A stretch of 64,000 nt of DNA. It comes from CAWBYL01 sp963793025 (GTDB lineage: Bacteria > Actinomycetota > Acidimicrobiia > Acidimicrobiales > Acidimicrobilacustridaceae). The notes below the pieces were generated by a model. It saw only the letters and a list, made by a program, of their open reading frames with translations, had not been told where the DNA came from and ran no database searches. The DNA lies in contig CAWBYL010000004.1 in the NCBI GenBank assembly GCA_963793025.1, positions 220,804 through 284,803 on the forward strand. The letters are read 5' to 3'. The translations under genes and the position numbers were made by a program. This document shows positions 41,023 through 51,300 of this stretch, one piece after another (within the stretch, counting starts at the first letter, position 1; every line of letters starts with the position of its first letter).

Positions 41023-42270
41023 ATGCGTGCCGATCCGCTCGTCATCGTCTCGTCCGACTGCCACATCGGCCCCCGGCTGGTGGAGGACCTCCGTCCCCAC
41101 TGCCCGCCCGAGCTGCTGAGCGCCTTCGACGCCTACGTCGACGACGGCAACCGTTCTCGGGGCCGTTACGTCGAGCACGACGCATCAGCCGACGACCCGC
41201 TCTCACCCTGGCGCAACCAGTGGATCCCGGGTCACCACGATCCGGTCGCCCGCCGCCTCGACCTCGATTTCGAGGGCGTGGCCGCCGAAGTCATCTTCCA
41301 CGGCAGCCAGAACGACCAGCCCATCCCGTTCCAGACCACCATGTTGGGCGTTCCCGACGAGCCGGACCTGGCCGCTGCCGGCATTCGCATCTACAACACC
41401 TGGCTGGCCCAGATGTGCGACGAGGCCCCTCACCGCCACGTGGGACTGGCCCATCTCCCCATGTGGGACGTCGAGGCCGCGGTGGCCGAGCTGCGGTGGG
41501 CCGCCGCCGCCGGCCTGGCCGGGGTCAACTTCCCGGCACCGCGTCCCTGGCTGCTCGCCTACAACGACAAGGCCTGGGAGCCGTTCTGGGCGGCGGCCGA
41601 GGAGCTCCACATGCCCCTCACCACCCACTCCGGGGCGGGTGATCCGCAGGTCTTCCAGGGTCCCGAGCTGATCGCCCTGATGTCCATCGAGAGCGGTGGT
41701 TGGTTCAGCCGCCGGGCCGCTCACCTCCTGATCTTCGCGGGTGTGTTCGAGCGCCATCCCGACCTTCGCCTGGTGCTCACCGAGCAGCCCGGCGAGTGGT
41801 GGCCGTACCTCGAGAACGAGCTCGATTCGGTCCACATGGCCAACACCGGCTTCGGCGGGGCGCTGGCTCGTCAGGTCCCCGAGCGGCCCAGCGAGTACAT
41901 GCACCGCAACGTCTTCATCGGGGCCAGCTTCCTGTCCCGGGCCGAGGCCCACGGGGCGGTGCGCGACGGTTACGCCGATCGGGTGATGTGGGGCTCGGAC
42001 TACCCCCACATGGAGAGCACGTTCCAGGTCGGCGACACCCCCTACAGCCAGCTGTCCATGCGCTTCACCTTCGCCGGGATGGACGAGGACGTCGTTCGGT
42101 CGATGGTGGGAGGCACTGCGGTGCAGGTCTACGGACTCGAGGCCGGGGCGTTGGCCGGGGTCGCCCAGGCCATCGACGCACCGAGCTTCGCCGCCATCGA
42201 CACCCCGCTCGACGAGGTGCCGGCGGGCGCCAGCCCCTTCGCCTTCCGCACGGTGGGCCCCTGGGCCTGA
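41023..42270 (+). CDS. Amidohydrolase-2 family metal-dependent hydrolase/decarboxylase
   Basis: 415 residues. SSDCHIGPR near the start supplies a metal His, TTHSGAG the next His, and MWGSDYPHMES the C-terminal Asp, in the order of the ACMSD-like amidohydrolase-2 group. AAAGLAGVNFPAP is the central beta strand of the barrel. The CHIG form replaces the usual D-x-H with DCH. Members are decarboxylases or lactonases in aromatic and lipid degradation. It is an isolated gene with its own ribosome site; start ATG 41023. Confidence 0.9.
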   Translation: MRADPLVIVSSDCHIGPRLVEDLRPHCPPELLSAFDAYVDDGNRSRGRYVEHDASADDPLSPWRNQWIPGHHDPVARRLDLDFEGVAAEVIFHGSQNDQPIPFQTTMLGVPDEPDLAAAGIRIYNTWLAQMCDEAPHRHVGLAHLPMWDVEAAVAELRWAAAAGLAGVNFPAPRPWLLAYNDKAWEPFWAAAEELHMPLTTHSGAGDPQVFQGPELIALMSIESGGWFSRRAAHLLIFAGVFERHPDLRLVLTEQPGEWWPYLENELDSVHMANTGFGGALARQVPERPSEYMHRNVFIGASFLSRAEAHGAVRDGYADRVMWGSDYPHMESTFQVGDTPYSQLSMRFTFAGMDEDVVRSMVGGTAVQVYGLEAGALAGVAQAIDAPSFAAIDTPLDEVPAGASPFAFRTVGPWA

Positions 42271-42296
42271 GGCACCGGCCCGGCGCGATCCGCCGC

Positions 42297-45125
42297 CTAC
42301 CCCTGGGCATGGCGCACGATGAGCACGGCGACGTCGTCGCGAGCATCGGGCTGGCGCAGCTCCGCCACGAGGCGGTCCGCCATGTCCTGGGTCGACCGGC
42401 CCTGTAGGGCCACCACCGCCACCCGTAGGCGTTCCAGGCCGTCGTCGATCCCCTCGGAAGGGTCCTCGACGAGGCCGTCGGTGTAGAGGACCAGTAGGTC
42501 CCCGACGGCGAACGGTGTCTCGGTGGCGACACGGTCGATGCCCCTGATGGCGGCGATCGGAAGGCTCCCGCCGTCGAGGAACTCGGTACGGCCGTCGCCC
42601 CGCACGAGAAGGGGGGGCAGGTGGCCGGCCCGGCACCAGCGCAGGGCGACGCAGTTCTCGGTGAGAGTGGCGGCGACGAGCGTGGTGCAGCTGGCTTCGG
42701 GCAGCGTGTCGGCGAAGCGGTCGATGCGCCCGACCAGCTCGGCCGGGTCCGTCGATTCGGCGGCCACGGCCCGGGCCACGCTGCGCAGCTGCCCCATGAC
42801 GGCGGCGGCCTGGAGCGAGTGGCCGACCACGTCTCCGATGATGACGGTCGCGCCGTCGGGCGTGGCCACGACGTCGTACCAGTCGCCACCGACGTTCAGT
42901 CCCCGCTGGGCGGCGGCGTAGTTCGTGCCCACCTCGAGCCAAGAAATCGGATCGGGGGTGCCGAGCAGTGACTGCTGGAGCTCCACGGCCACCGTGTGCT
43001 CGATGTCGGCCAGGGCGGTGCGGCGCACGGCCTGATCGATGAGCGACGTGACGGTGTCGAGCACGGTCTTCTCGGCGGCCTGGCGGGGTTCGGGCTCGCT
43101 GAAGGTGAAGACCAGGTCGAGCTCCATGTCGGGGTCGCCGATGGGCGAACGCACCACCAGGTGGCCTTCGTCCGCGGAGGAGGGGGTGTCGCCCGACCGG
43201 CGGTCCTCGATGGTGATCGACTCGGCTTCGAAGTCCGGTGCCGCCCGGCTGAGCGTGGTGGCCAGGTCGGCCGTGGTGGCCACCGCGGCGACTTCGTAGG
43301 CCAGCCGCTGGAGCCGCTCGACCCGTTCCTGGGCGTCGAGCTCGCGCTGGTGGGCGAGGACACGGCGCAGGGCGTTCGACCACTGGCCGGCGAGGTCGGA
43401 GAAGTCGAGGATCTGGCTGTCGAACATGGCCGGGCGTTCGGAGAAGCTGAACCACACGACTCCCCACACGTCGGTTCGGGTGAGCAACGGGAGCACCACT
43501 GCTGCGCTGTCGCCGATGGAGCCCTGTGAGGGACGAAGCTGGGGATAGAGGCGATGCCAGTCCTCGTCGTCGGCCAGGACGACAGGTCGGGCGGTGCGGA
43601 CGGCATCGAGCAGGGGGTTCCGATCGCTCAGGCTCCAGGAGGACCAGCTCGTCGGAGCTCGATCCTCGTAGCCGGCGGCGCGGCGGAGAGTCAGCTGTGT
43701 CCCCTCGACCTGGAGGGCGGCCACGCCATCGGCGCCGAAGGCGTCCCGGCCGGCCGTGACCATGACGTAGATGAGGTCGTCGACGTCCTGGACGTCGGAC
43801 AGTCGTCCGGCGAGCACGGCGAGGCGCTCGGCCAGCGCCACACGGGTGTGATCGGCGGTGACGTCGCGGACGACCCCGAGGAGGCGGCACGGCACCCCGT
43901 GTTCGTCGGTGAACACGGCGCGCTGGTCCTCGACATTGATCCAGCGCCCGTCGGCGTGGCGTAGTCGATAGCGCACGGTCGTGGGGGAGGAGTCGTCGAC
44001 GGGGAAGTCGTCGTAGTCGTCGCGGTCGTCAGGGTGCACCCTCGACGGCCACGAGGCCGTGGTCTCGCCCCCGACCGCATCCAGGTTCAGGGTGACCGCC
44101 GGATCACCCTCGGGAAGAGGGATGTCGTAGACGGCGAAGTGGGCGGCATCGGTCGCCAGCCGGATCCGCTCCTCGTCGATCTGGGCCTGGACCACCGTCT
44201 GCTGGAGCGCCACCCGTTCGGCGATGTAGATGGCGACGAACCACGCCGTGAGCACCTCGATCGCCAGGTAGAGCTGGGTCACACCGAGCTGGAGCTCGGG
44301 CGAGGCGTGGCTGCCGACGGCGAAGATCCCCTGGTCGGCGGCCGTCGCGGCATTGGCGATCACGCAGATCAACGGGGTGAGGGCGGCCACACCGCGCACT
44401 CCGAAGCGAACCGCTCCCCACAACAGGATCGGGAGGATGATCAATGTCGGCGCGGTGTCCAACCACCAGAAGACCAGGGCCGATCCGACGGCGGCGACCG
44501 CGGCCGACGCCGCCAGCTCCCAACCGCGAACGGCTCGGCGCTCGCCGGTGCACCAGGCCAGTATGGGGGCGCCCACCGCCAGCACGCCCAGCCCGTCGCC
44601 GACCCACCACTGCAGGGCCGTCGTCCACCACGTGCCCCCGGCGTCGGCCGTCCTGACCGTGGCCCCGATCAGCGCACCCACGGCCGGCCCGGCGGCGACT
44701 GCACACAAGAGGAACCACACCATCGGCACCCGGCGGTCCAGGCGGACGCCGCCGAGACGGATCGCCGGTCGAGCCATCAGGAGGCTGACCCCGACGAGGG
44801 GCTCGACGACGTTGGCCGTCGCGTAGCCGAGGGTCAGCTGCAGACTGAGACCGTGGCTCAGGTCCACGACCACCTCGGCCAGCGCGGCGGCCGCGAGGAT
44901 GATCGGCCATCGCCGCCGAGCGGTCACCACCACGAGGGCGGCGACGGTGATGCCGGCCGGCGGGTAGAAGGAGAGCCCCATCGCGGACGCTCCGAACCAC
45001 CGCCAGGAGGACTCGGCCCCGGCCGCGTAGAGCACGGCCACCACACCGGCGAGCACGAGGCCACCGTGGCGTCGCGAGTCCAGCCAGCCGGCGATGTGGC
45101 GGTCCACGGCGAGGGTTTCTGTCAT
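42297..45125 (-). CDS. MASE1-PAS-GAF-SpoIIE (PP2C) phosphatase
   Basis: 942 residues. A MASE1-like membrane sensor with eight or more helices spans residues 20-310. A PAS/PAC unit follows (about 325-420, VRYRLRHADGRWINVEDQ in its strand region), then a GAF domain (435-585), a helical linker and a C-terminal SpoIIE phosphatase (720-940). The last has NVGGDWYDVV, IIGDVVGHSLQAAAVM and LVLYTDGLVED for the metal ligands. Such RsbU-like enzymes dephosphorylate anti-anti-sigma factors to release a stress sigma factor. No RsbV/W genes are adjacent. It converges with the amidohydrolase. Confidence 0.92.
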   Translation of the reverse strand: MTETLAVDRHIAGWLDSRRHGGLVLAGVVAVLYAAGAESSWRWFGASAMGLSFYPPAGITVAALVVVTARRRWPIILAAAALAEVVVDLSHGLSLQLTLGYATANVVEPLVGVSLLMARPAIRLGGVRLDRRVPMVWFLLCAVAAGPAVGALIGATVRTADAGGTWWTTALQWWVGDGLGVLAVGAPILAWCTGERRAVRGWELAASAAVAAVGSALVFWWLDTAPTLIILPILLWGAVRFGVRGVAALTPLICVIANAATAADQGIFAVGSHASPELQLGVTQLYLAIEVLTAWFVAIYIAERVALQQTVVQAQIDEERIRLATDAAHFAVYDIPLPEGDPAVTLNLDAVGGETTASWPSRVHPDDRDDYDDFPVDDSSPTTVRYRLRHADGRWINVEDQRAVFTDEHGVPCRLLGVVRDVTADHTRVALAERLAVLAGRLSDVQDVDDLIYVMVTAGRDAFGADGVAALQVEGTQLTLRRAAGYEDRAPTSWSSWSLSDRNPLLDAVRTARPVVLADDEDWHRLYPQLRPSQGSIGDSAAVVLPLLTRTDVWGVVWFSFSERPAMFDSQILDFSDLAGQWSNALRRVLAHQRELDAQERVERLQRLAYEVAAVATTADLATTLSRAAPDFEAESITIEDRRSGDTPSSADEGHLVVRSPIGDPDMELDLVFTFSEPEPRQAAEKTVLDTVTSLIDQAVRRTALADIEHTVAVELQQSLLGTPDPISWLEVGTNYAAAQRGLNVGGDWYDVVATPDGATVIIGDVVGHSLQAAAVMGQLRSVARAVAAESTDPAELVGRIDRFADTLPEASCTTLVAATLTENCVALRWCRAGHLPPLLVRGDGRTEFLDGGSLPIAAIRGIDRVATETPFAVGDLLVLYTDGLVEDPSEGIDDGLERLRVAVVALQGRSTQDMADRLVAELRQPDARDDVAVLIVRHAQG

Positions 45126-45273
45126 GGCCGAGCGTCACCGTGACGGGAAGGCTGCCGAGATCGGCAGACGACGATGGTGCCGCGCATCATGGCACGCCCG
45201 GGTGCGGATTTCGGGCGGAGCCGGCCGTCAATTGGCGCTTCCTTATGCATTCCTTAGGTATCTGAACAATTGC

Positions 45274-45302
45274 TTGACCACTCTCCGTGGTCTCTGTATG
45301 TT
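45274..45302 (+). promoter_or_regulatory. Predicted sigma-70-type promoter
   Basis: TTGACC (45274-45279) and TATGTT (45297-45302) are separated by 17 bases in a locally AT-rich stretch, upstream of the LamG/phosphoesterase gene. This would give a leader of about 160 nt. It lies in the 344-bp gap (45126-45469), which holds no convincing gene. Confidence 0.55.
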
Positions 45303-45353
45303 CATCACCACTCAAAGAGGTACTGAAGAGAATCGACGGGCGGATGCGCCGAC

Positions 45354-45393
45354 CCGGGGGGAAGCAATCGATTCGGTCACCGGAACCCCCCGG
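45354..45393 (+). promoter_or_regulatory. GC-rich hairpin in 5' leader
   Basis: CCGGGGGG (45354-45361) pairs perfectly with CCCCCCGG (45386-45393) around a 24-nt loop, within the predicted leader of the LamG/phosphoesterase gene. It matches no riboswitch class I can recognise. It might slow transcription or influence translation. Confidence 0.4.
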
Positions 45394-45469
45394 CGAGCAA
45401 ATGGTGAGACCGACCACCTTCGTTTCCTGAAGCGGCACCCACGGGTGCGCAGCGAGGGTGGTGGGGTTG

Positions 45470-48178
45470 ATGCGGCACGCACGCGCACGTCGCGGATTGT
45501 CAGCAGAGGGGATCCGGCGGTCGCGCCGGGCTCTGATCGTGTTCAGCGTGATCGCTGTCGTGGCGTCGCTCTTCGCCGTACCGCAGAGGGCGTCGGCCGC
45601 GGCGGAGACGGCGGTCCACCTCGATGGCAGCAGCGGCTACGTCACCTTCGGTGATCCGGCCAAGCTCGACCTGGCGCAGTTCACGGTGGAGACGTGGTTC
45701 ATGCGCACCGGCACCGGCGTGGCCGGCACGACCGGCGGAGGCGGCATCCCGAACTTCGTCCCGTTGGTGACCCATGGCGCTCCGCAGGCCGAGAACTCGA
45801 ACGTGGACGCCGACTGGCTCCTCGGCATCGATGACGCCACGGACACGCTCGCCGCCGACTTCGAGGAGGGCAGCACCGGCTCCACCCCCGGTCTCAACCA
45901 CCCGGTGTACGGCACCACCACGATCACCGATGACGTGTGGCACCATGCCGCGGCGACGTACGACGGGGCCACCTGGAACCTCTATCTCGACGGCAACCTC
46001 GAGACCACGCTCTTCGTGGGTCAACCAACCCGCTCCGACACGGTCCAGCACGCCGCTCTCGGCGCGATGATCAAGTCCGACGGCACCCTTCCCGCCGGTC
46101 GCTTCGACGGCTCGCTCGACGAGGCGCGGGTGTGGAACTTCGCCCGGGGTCAGTCAGACATCCAGGCGACCATGGGGGACGAGCTCGCCTCGGACCCCGG
46201 CGCACCGGGAGGCTCCCTCGTGGCGCGTTGGGGCCTCGATGAAGGCGCCGGCACGATTGCGGGCGATTCCATCGCTCCCGCCGCCACGGGCACCCTCACC
46301 GGCGGTACCTCCTGGGTGAGCGGGTTCAACTACACCGAGCCCGTCCCCAATCCGGGCCCGTACTCCGTGGTGTTCAACGGTACCGACACCGCGATCCAGG
46401 TACCCGACTCGGCGTCGCTCGACGCCGCCAACTTCACCGTCGAGGCGTGGGTCAAGCGCGCGGGTGTGGGCACGACCACGAGCACCGGAACCGGCGGTCT
46501 CACTGCCACCCCGGTGATCACGAAGGGTCGGGCCGAGGCTGAGACCGCAGCGGCCGACGTCAACTACTTCCTGGGCATCGACGCCGCCGGCCGGATCGCA
46601 GTCGACTTCGAGCAGAGCGCTCCGACGCAAGGACCGAACCATCCGTTCACCGGCACCTCGGTGGTGCCGCTCGACGAGTGGCACCACGTGGCCGCCACCT
46701 ACGACGGCGCCGACTGGAACGTGTACCTAGACGGCCAGCCCGACGGCACGCTGGCGGTGAACGCTGCGGCCAACGCCGCCAACAACGCCCCCGTGGGCAT
46801 CGGCCGTGCCTACACGACCACGAACGTCGCCTCCGGTGCCTTCGCCGGCTCGATCGACGAGGCCCGGGTTTGGAACGTGGCCCGTACCCCCGGCCAGATC
46901 GCCGGCTCCTTCGACGACGAGATCGACACCCCGACGCCGGGCCTTCAGGCTCGGTGGGGCATGAACGAGGACTCCGGTGCTGCGGTACCCGACTCCATCA
47001 ACGGCAACGCCGGCGCCCTGGTCAACGGGACGCGCGGTGCCGGGTTCGTGGCCCCGGTGCCGAACAACTCGGCGCCCGATGCTCCCGTGGTGGTGGCCCC
47101 GGCCGACACCGCCACCGGTGTGAGCACGACACCCACGCTGGATGTCACCGTGACCGATCCTGACGGCGGCCTGCTCGACGTCAGCTTCTACGGTCGTCCG
47201 CTGGCCAGTGGCGACTTCAGTCTCATCGACACCGCCACCGGCATCACCTCCGGGGACCACGCCACGGTCACGTGGCCTTCGATCGGGGACGGACAGACCT
47301 TCGAGTGGTACGCGTCGGTGTCCGATGGCTCGCTGAGCACTGCCGGAGCTCCGTCGACGTTCCACACGAGCGTTGGCTCGGACACGGTGTTCGTCGCCGT
47401 GGGCGACATGGGCTCGTGTGCCACCACCGGTGACGAGCAGGTCGCCGCGCTCATCGAGGGTCTCGACGGCACGATCGTCACCTCCGGTGACAACGTCTAT
47501 CCCAACGGCACCGCAACCGACTTCGCCAACTGCCTCGACCCGGCCTGGGGCCAGTTCACGTCCCGCATGCGACCCGCGCCCGGGAACCATGACTGGGGCA
47601 CCGGTACCACCAACAACCTGGACGGCTACTTCGGGTACTTCGGTGCCAACGCGACCGATTCCGGTGGCAACAGCTACTACAGCTACGACCTCGACAGCTC
47701 CTGGCACGTGGTCACCCTCGACAGCGAGTGCGACCAGCTCCCGGGTGGCTGTGCCGCCGGGTCGCCCCAGGAGCAGTGGCTGGCCGCCGACCTCGCCGCC
47801 AACTCGACCAAGAACACGATTGCGGTGTTCCACAAGCCGCGGTTCGGTTCGGGGCAGACCAACTTCACTCCGATCCAGCCATTGATGGACGATCTGTACG
47901 CCGCCGGGGTCGACATCACGTTGGCCGGGCACGATCACATCTACGAGCGTCTGGCGCCCATCGGCGTCGACGGCCTGGCCGACCCCGCTTACGGCATGCG
48001 GCACTTCACCGTCGGCACGGGCGGCGAGGGCCACCACGGTGCGCAGACACCCATCGCCGCGAGCGAGGCCCTGAACGACCAGACCTTCGGTGTCGGTGAA
48101 GTTCCATCTGCGCGCCGACGGCTACGACTGGGAGTTCCTGCCCATCGACGGCCAGACGTTCACCGACTCCGGTTCTGA
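45470..48178 (+). CDS. Exported LamG-LamG-metallophosphoesterase protein (first half of a frameshifted giant)
   Basis: About 902 residues from ATG 45470 (GAGGGTGG upstream; GTG 45458 also possible). A basic head and SVIAVVASLFAVPQ segment form a signal peptide. Two LamG jellyrolls follow (about 45-260 and 285-510), then an Ig-like unit beginning NSAPDAPVVVAPAD, then a calcineurin-like phosphoesterase with VGDMG, SGDNVYP, GNHDW, FHKPRF and GHDHIYE, the full metal set. The last 27 residues are out of frame: an extra base near 48095 breaks VKFHLRADGYDWEF. Removing three single bases near 48095, 48180-48210 and 48322 joins it to the next feature as one protein of about 1,950 residues. Extracellular phosphatase/adhesin is the likely role. 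Confidence 0.8.
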   Translation: MRHARARRGLSAEGIRRSRRALIVFSVIAVVASLFAVPQRASAAAETAVHLDGSSGYVTFGDPAKLDLAQFTVETWFMRTGTGVAGTTGGGGIPNFVPLVTHGAPQAENSNVDADWLLGIDDATDTLAADFEEGSTGSTPGLNHPVYGTTTITDDVWHHAAATYDGATWNLYLDGNLETTLFVGQPTRSDTVQHAALGAMIKSDGTLPAGRFDGSLDEARVWNFARGQSDIQATMGDELASDPGAPGGSLVARWGLDEGAGTIAGDSIAPAATGTLTGGTSWVSGFNYTEPVPNPGPYSVVFNGTDTAIQVPDSASLDAANFTVEAWVKRAGVGTTTSTGTGGLTATPVITKGRAEAETAAADVNYFLGIDAAGRIAVDFEQSAPTQGPNHPFTGTSVVPLDEWHHVAATYDGADWNVYLDGQPDGTLAVNAAANAANNAPVGIGRAYTTTNVASGAFAGSIDEARVWNVARTPGQIAGSFDDEIDTPTPGLQARWGMNEDSGAAVPDSINGNAGALVNGTRGAGFVAPVPNNSAPDAPVVVAPADTATGVSTTPTLDVTVTDPDGGLLDVSFYGRPLASGDFSLIDTATGITSGDHATVTWPSIGDGQTFEWYASVSDGSLSTAGAPSTFHTSVGSDTVFVAVGDMGSCATTGDEQVAALIEGLDGTIVTSGDNVYPNGTATDFANCLDPAWGQFTSRMRPAPGNHDWGTGTTNNLDGYFGYFGANATDSGGNSYYSYDLDSSWHVVTLDSECDQLPGGCAAGSPQEQWLAADLAANSTKNTIAVFHKPRFGSGQTNFTPIQPLMDDLYAAGVDITLAGHDHIYERLAPIGVDGLADPAYGMRHFTVGTGGEGHHGAQTPIAASEALNDQTFGVGEVPSARRRLRLGVPAHRRPDVHRLRF

Positions 48179-48325
48179 CGTGGTTCGGCCCGCGCCGCCC
48201 GGCCCGGGCGTCGACCTCGCTCGACCTCGGCTCATCCGGGGCGTACGTCAGCTTCGGGGATCCGGCGAAGCTGGACCTCGCTCGGTTCACCGTGGAGACC
48301 TGGTTCCAGGCCACGGGCGCCGGGC

Positions 48326-51300
48326 GTGGCCGGCAGCACCGGCACTGGTGGCATCCCCAGCTTCGTTCCCCTCGTCACCCACGGGGCACCCGAGAGCGAT
48401 GGGTCGAACGTCGACGCCAACTGGCTGCTGGGAATCGACAGCACCACCGGCACACTGGCCGCCGACTTCGAGGAAGGGGCCGGCGGTACCTCGCCCGGGC
48501 TCAACCATCCCGTCTACGGCACCACCGTGGTCACCCAGGGCGACTGGCACCATGCCGCCGCCACCTACGACGGAAGCACCTGGAACCTCTACCTCGACGG
48601 TGTCCTCGACGCCACACTGCAGGTCAACGAGCCCACACGGTCCGACACGACCCAGTACGTGGGCCTCGGCGCGATGTTGAAGTCCAACGGGTCCCCGGCC
48701 AACACCGCTCGCTTCCAGGGTCTCCTCGACGAGACTCGGGTCTGGAGTCGAGCGCTCAGCCTGTCCGAGCTCGAGGCGAGCATCAACGCCGAGCTCACCG
48801 ATGGATCCGACCTCGCCGCCCGGTGGGGGATGAACGACGCGACGGGCACGCTGGTCACCGACGCGATCGCGCCGGCGGCCGATGGCTCGATCGTGGGGAG
48901 CGGCTCGTCATGGGCTCCGGGAGCACCGTTCGACATCGTCGTCTCACAGAACAGCGCCCCTGATGCGCCTGCCCTGGTGGCCCCGGAGGACGGCTCCACC
49001 GGCGTCTCCACCGCTCCCACCCTCCAGGTCGGGGTCAGCGACCCCGACGGCGATCCCGTGACGACCACCTTCTACGGTCGACCGGCTGACGTGGCCCCGG
49101 GTGAGGACTTCACCGTGGTCGTGTTGCCCGACACCCAGCACTACGTCGACGCCGACGCCACCCGCGCCGCGACCTACACCCAGCAGACGCAGTGGATCGT
49201 CGACCACGCCGCCGACCTCAACGTGGCCTTCGTGAGCCACCTCGGCGACGTCACCGAGAACTTCGACTCGGTCGAGCTGGAGTGGCAGCGGGCCGACGCG
49301 TCGATGGACGTGCTCGACAACGCGGGCATCCCCAACAACGTGGCGCCGGGCAACCACGACCTCGGGGCCGGCGGCACCACGTCGAACTACTTCGACCAGT
49401 ACTTCCCGCCCTCTCGCTACGACCTGCCCCAGAACCCGTGGTACGGGGGGTGGCTGGGTGAGGAGGTCGGCCAGACCGACCGCCTGAACAAGGACAACTA
49501 CGAGCTCTTCACCGCCGGCGGCATCGACTTCCTGATCATCCATCTCGAGATCGACATGCCCACCTATGCGGTCGAATGGGCCAACGACATCATCGGCCGC
49601 TATCCCGACCGCCAGGTCATCCTGAGCACCCACGCCTTCCTCGACACAGGGGGTTCCCGTCCGAGTGGCACGATCACCGGCCGGACCAACGGGCTCTCCG
49701 CAGCCCAGGTGTGGACTCAGCTCGTCAGCCCGAACTGCAACGTGCGCATGGTGGTCAACGGCCACTACCCGGGTGAGAGCCGCGCCACCTCGCTCAACAG
49801 CTGCGGCCAGCCGGTCGAGCAGCTGATGACCGACTACCAGAGCAGGCCCAACGGCGGCGACGGATGGCTCCGCTACTACACCTTCCGGCCGTCGCTGAAC
49901 AAGATCGACGCCTATACCTACTCCCCGACGCTCGGCACCTTCGAGACCGATGCCAACAGCCAGTTCTCCCTGCCGTTCGCCATGGCCGGCCTGGGTGGCT
50001 TCACCGAGATCGGGTCCACGACGACGCCCTCGGGTGGCACGGCCAGCGTCTCCTGGGCCGGGCTCGCCGACGGCACGGCCTACGAGTGGTACGCGGTGTC
50101 CGACGACGGGACCGTGACCACGACCAGCTCCACGTGGGGCTTCTCGACCAAGCCGGCCGTGGTGGCACCGCCGGTGCCCACTGCTCTGGCCGTGGACGTC
50201 AGCTCGGCCACGGCGCTCGCCGTTTCGTGGGGTGACGTCGCGGGGGAGTCGGCCTACCAGCTCGAGATGAGCACCGCAGGTGGTCCCTTCGCCCCGGTTG
50301 CTGGTTCCCCCCTCGCCGCCGACACCACGACCTTCGATGCCCTCGGGCTGGTGACCGACACGGAGTACTGCTTCCGGGTGCAGGCGACCAACGTGGGTGG
50401 GGGTTCTGGATTCACCTCCGCGGTCTGCAACACGCCGGTCACGTCGGTTCCCACGATCGGGAAGGCCGACGCGGTGTTCTATCGGCCGAGCAATGGTCGG
50501 TGGTACATCAAGCCGGTCGATGGGTCGGCGTTGGCGAGCATTCGTTTCGCTCCGACGGGTGAGGAGTCGGCGATCACGCCGGTGCCGGCGGACTACGACG
50601 GCGACGGTGCGTTGGAGCTCGGGTACTACCGGCCCTCGTCGGGCAAGTGGTACATCCGCAACGACAACGGGTCGTTCTTCGCCGTCAGCCACTCGATCTC
50701 CGGTGAGGAGACCAGTCTGGTCCTGAAGCCGGGCGACTACACGGGTGACGGGAAGGCCGACGTGGCGTTCTATCGGCCGAGCAATGGTCGGTGGTACATC
50801 AAGCCGGTCGATGGGTCGGCGTTGGCGAGCATTCGTTTCGCTCCGACGGGTGAGGAGTCGGCGATCACGCCGGTGCCGGCGGACTACGACGGCGACGGTG
50901 CGTTGGAGCTCGGGTACTACCGGCCCTCGTCGGGCAAGTGGTACATCCGCAACGACAACGGGTCGTTCTTCGCCGTCAGCCACTCGATCTCCGGTGAGGA
51001 GACCGGTCTGGTCCTGAAGCCGGGCGACTACACGGGTGACGGGAAGGCCGACGTGGCGTTCTATCGGCCGAGCAATGGTCGGTGGTACATCAAGCCGGTC
51101 GATGGGTCGGCGTTGGCGAGCATTCGTTTCGCTCCGACGGGTGAGGAGTCGGCGATCACGCCGGTGCCGGCGGACTACGACGGCGACGGTGCGTTGGAGC
51201 TCGGGTACTACCGGCCCTCGTCGGGCAAGTGGTACATCCGCAACGACAACGGGTCGTTCTTCGCCGTCAGCCACTCGATCTCCGGTGAGGAGACCAGTCT

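Noticed and set aside
45303..45469. A c-di-AMP or c-di-GMP riboswitch in the leader
   Set aside because: The conserved cores of these classes are not present; only a simple G/C hairpin can be supported.
48944..51274. A 776-codon minus-strand frame with repeated blocks
   Set aside because: It mirrors the 291-bp repeats of the plus-strand surface protein; the repetition comes from the DNA, not from a second gene.
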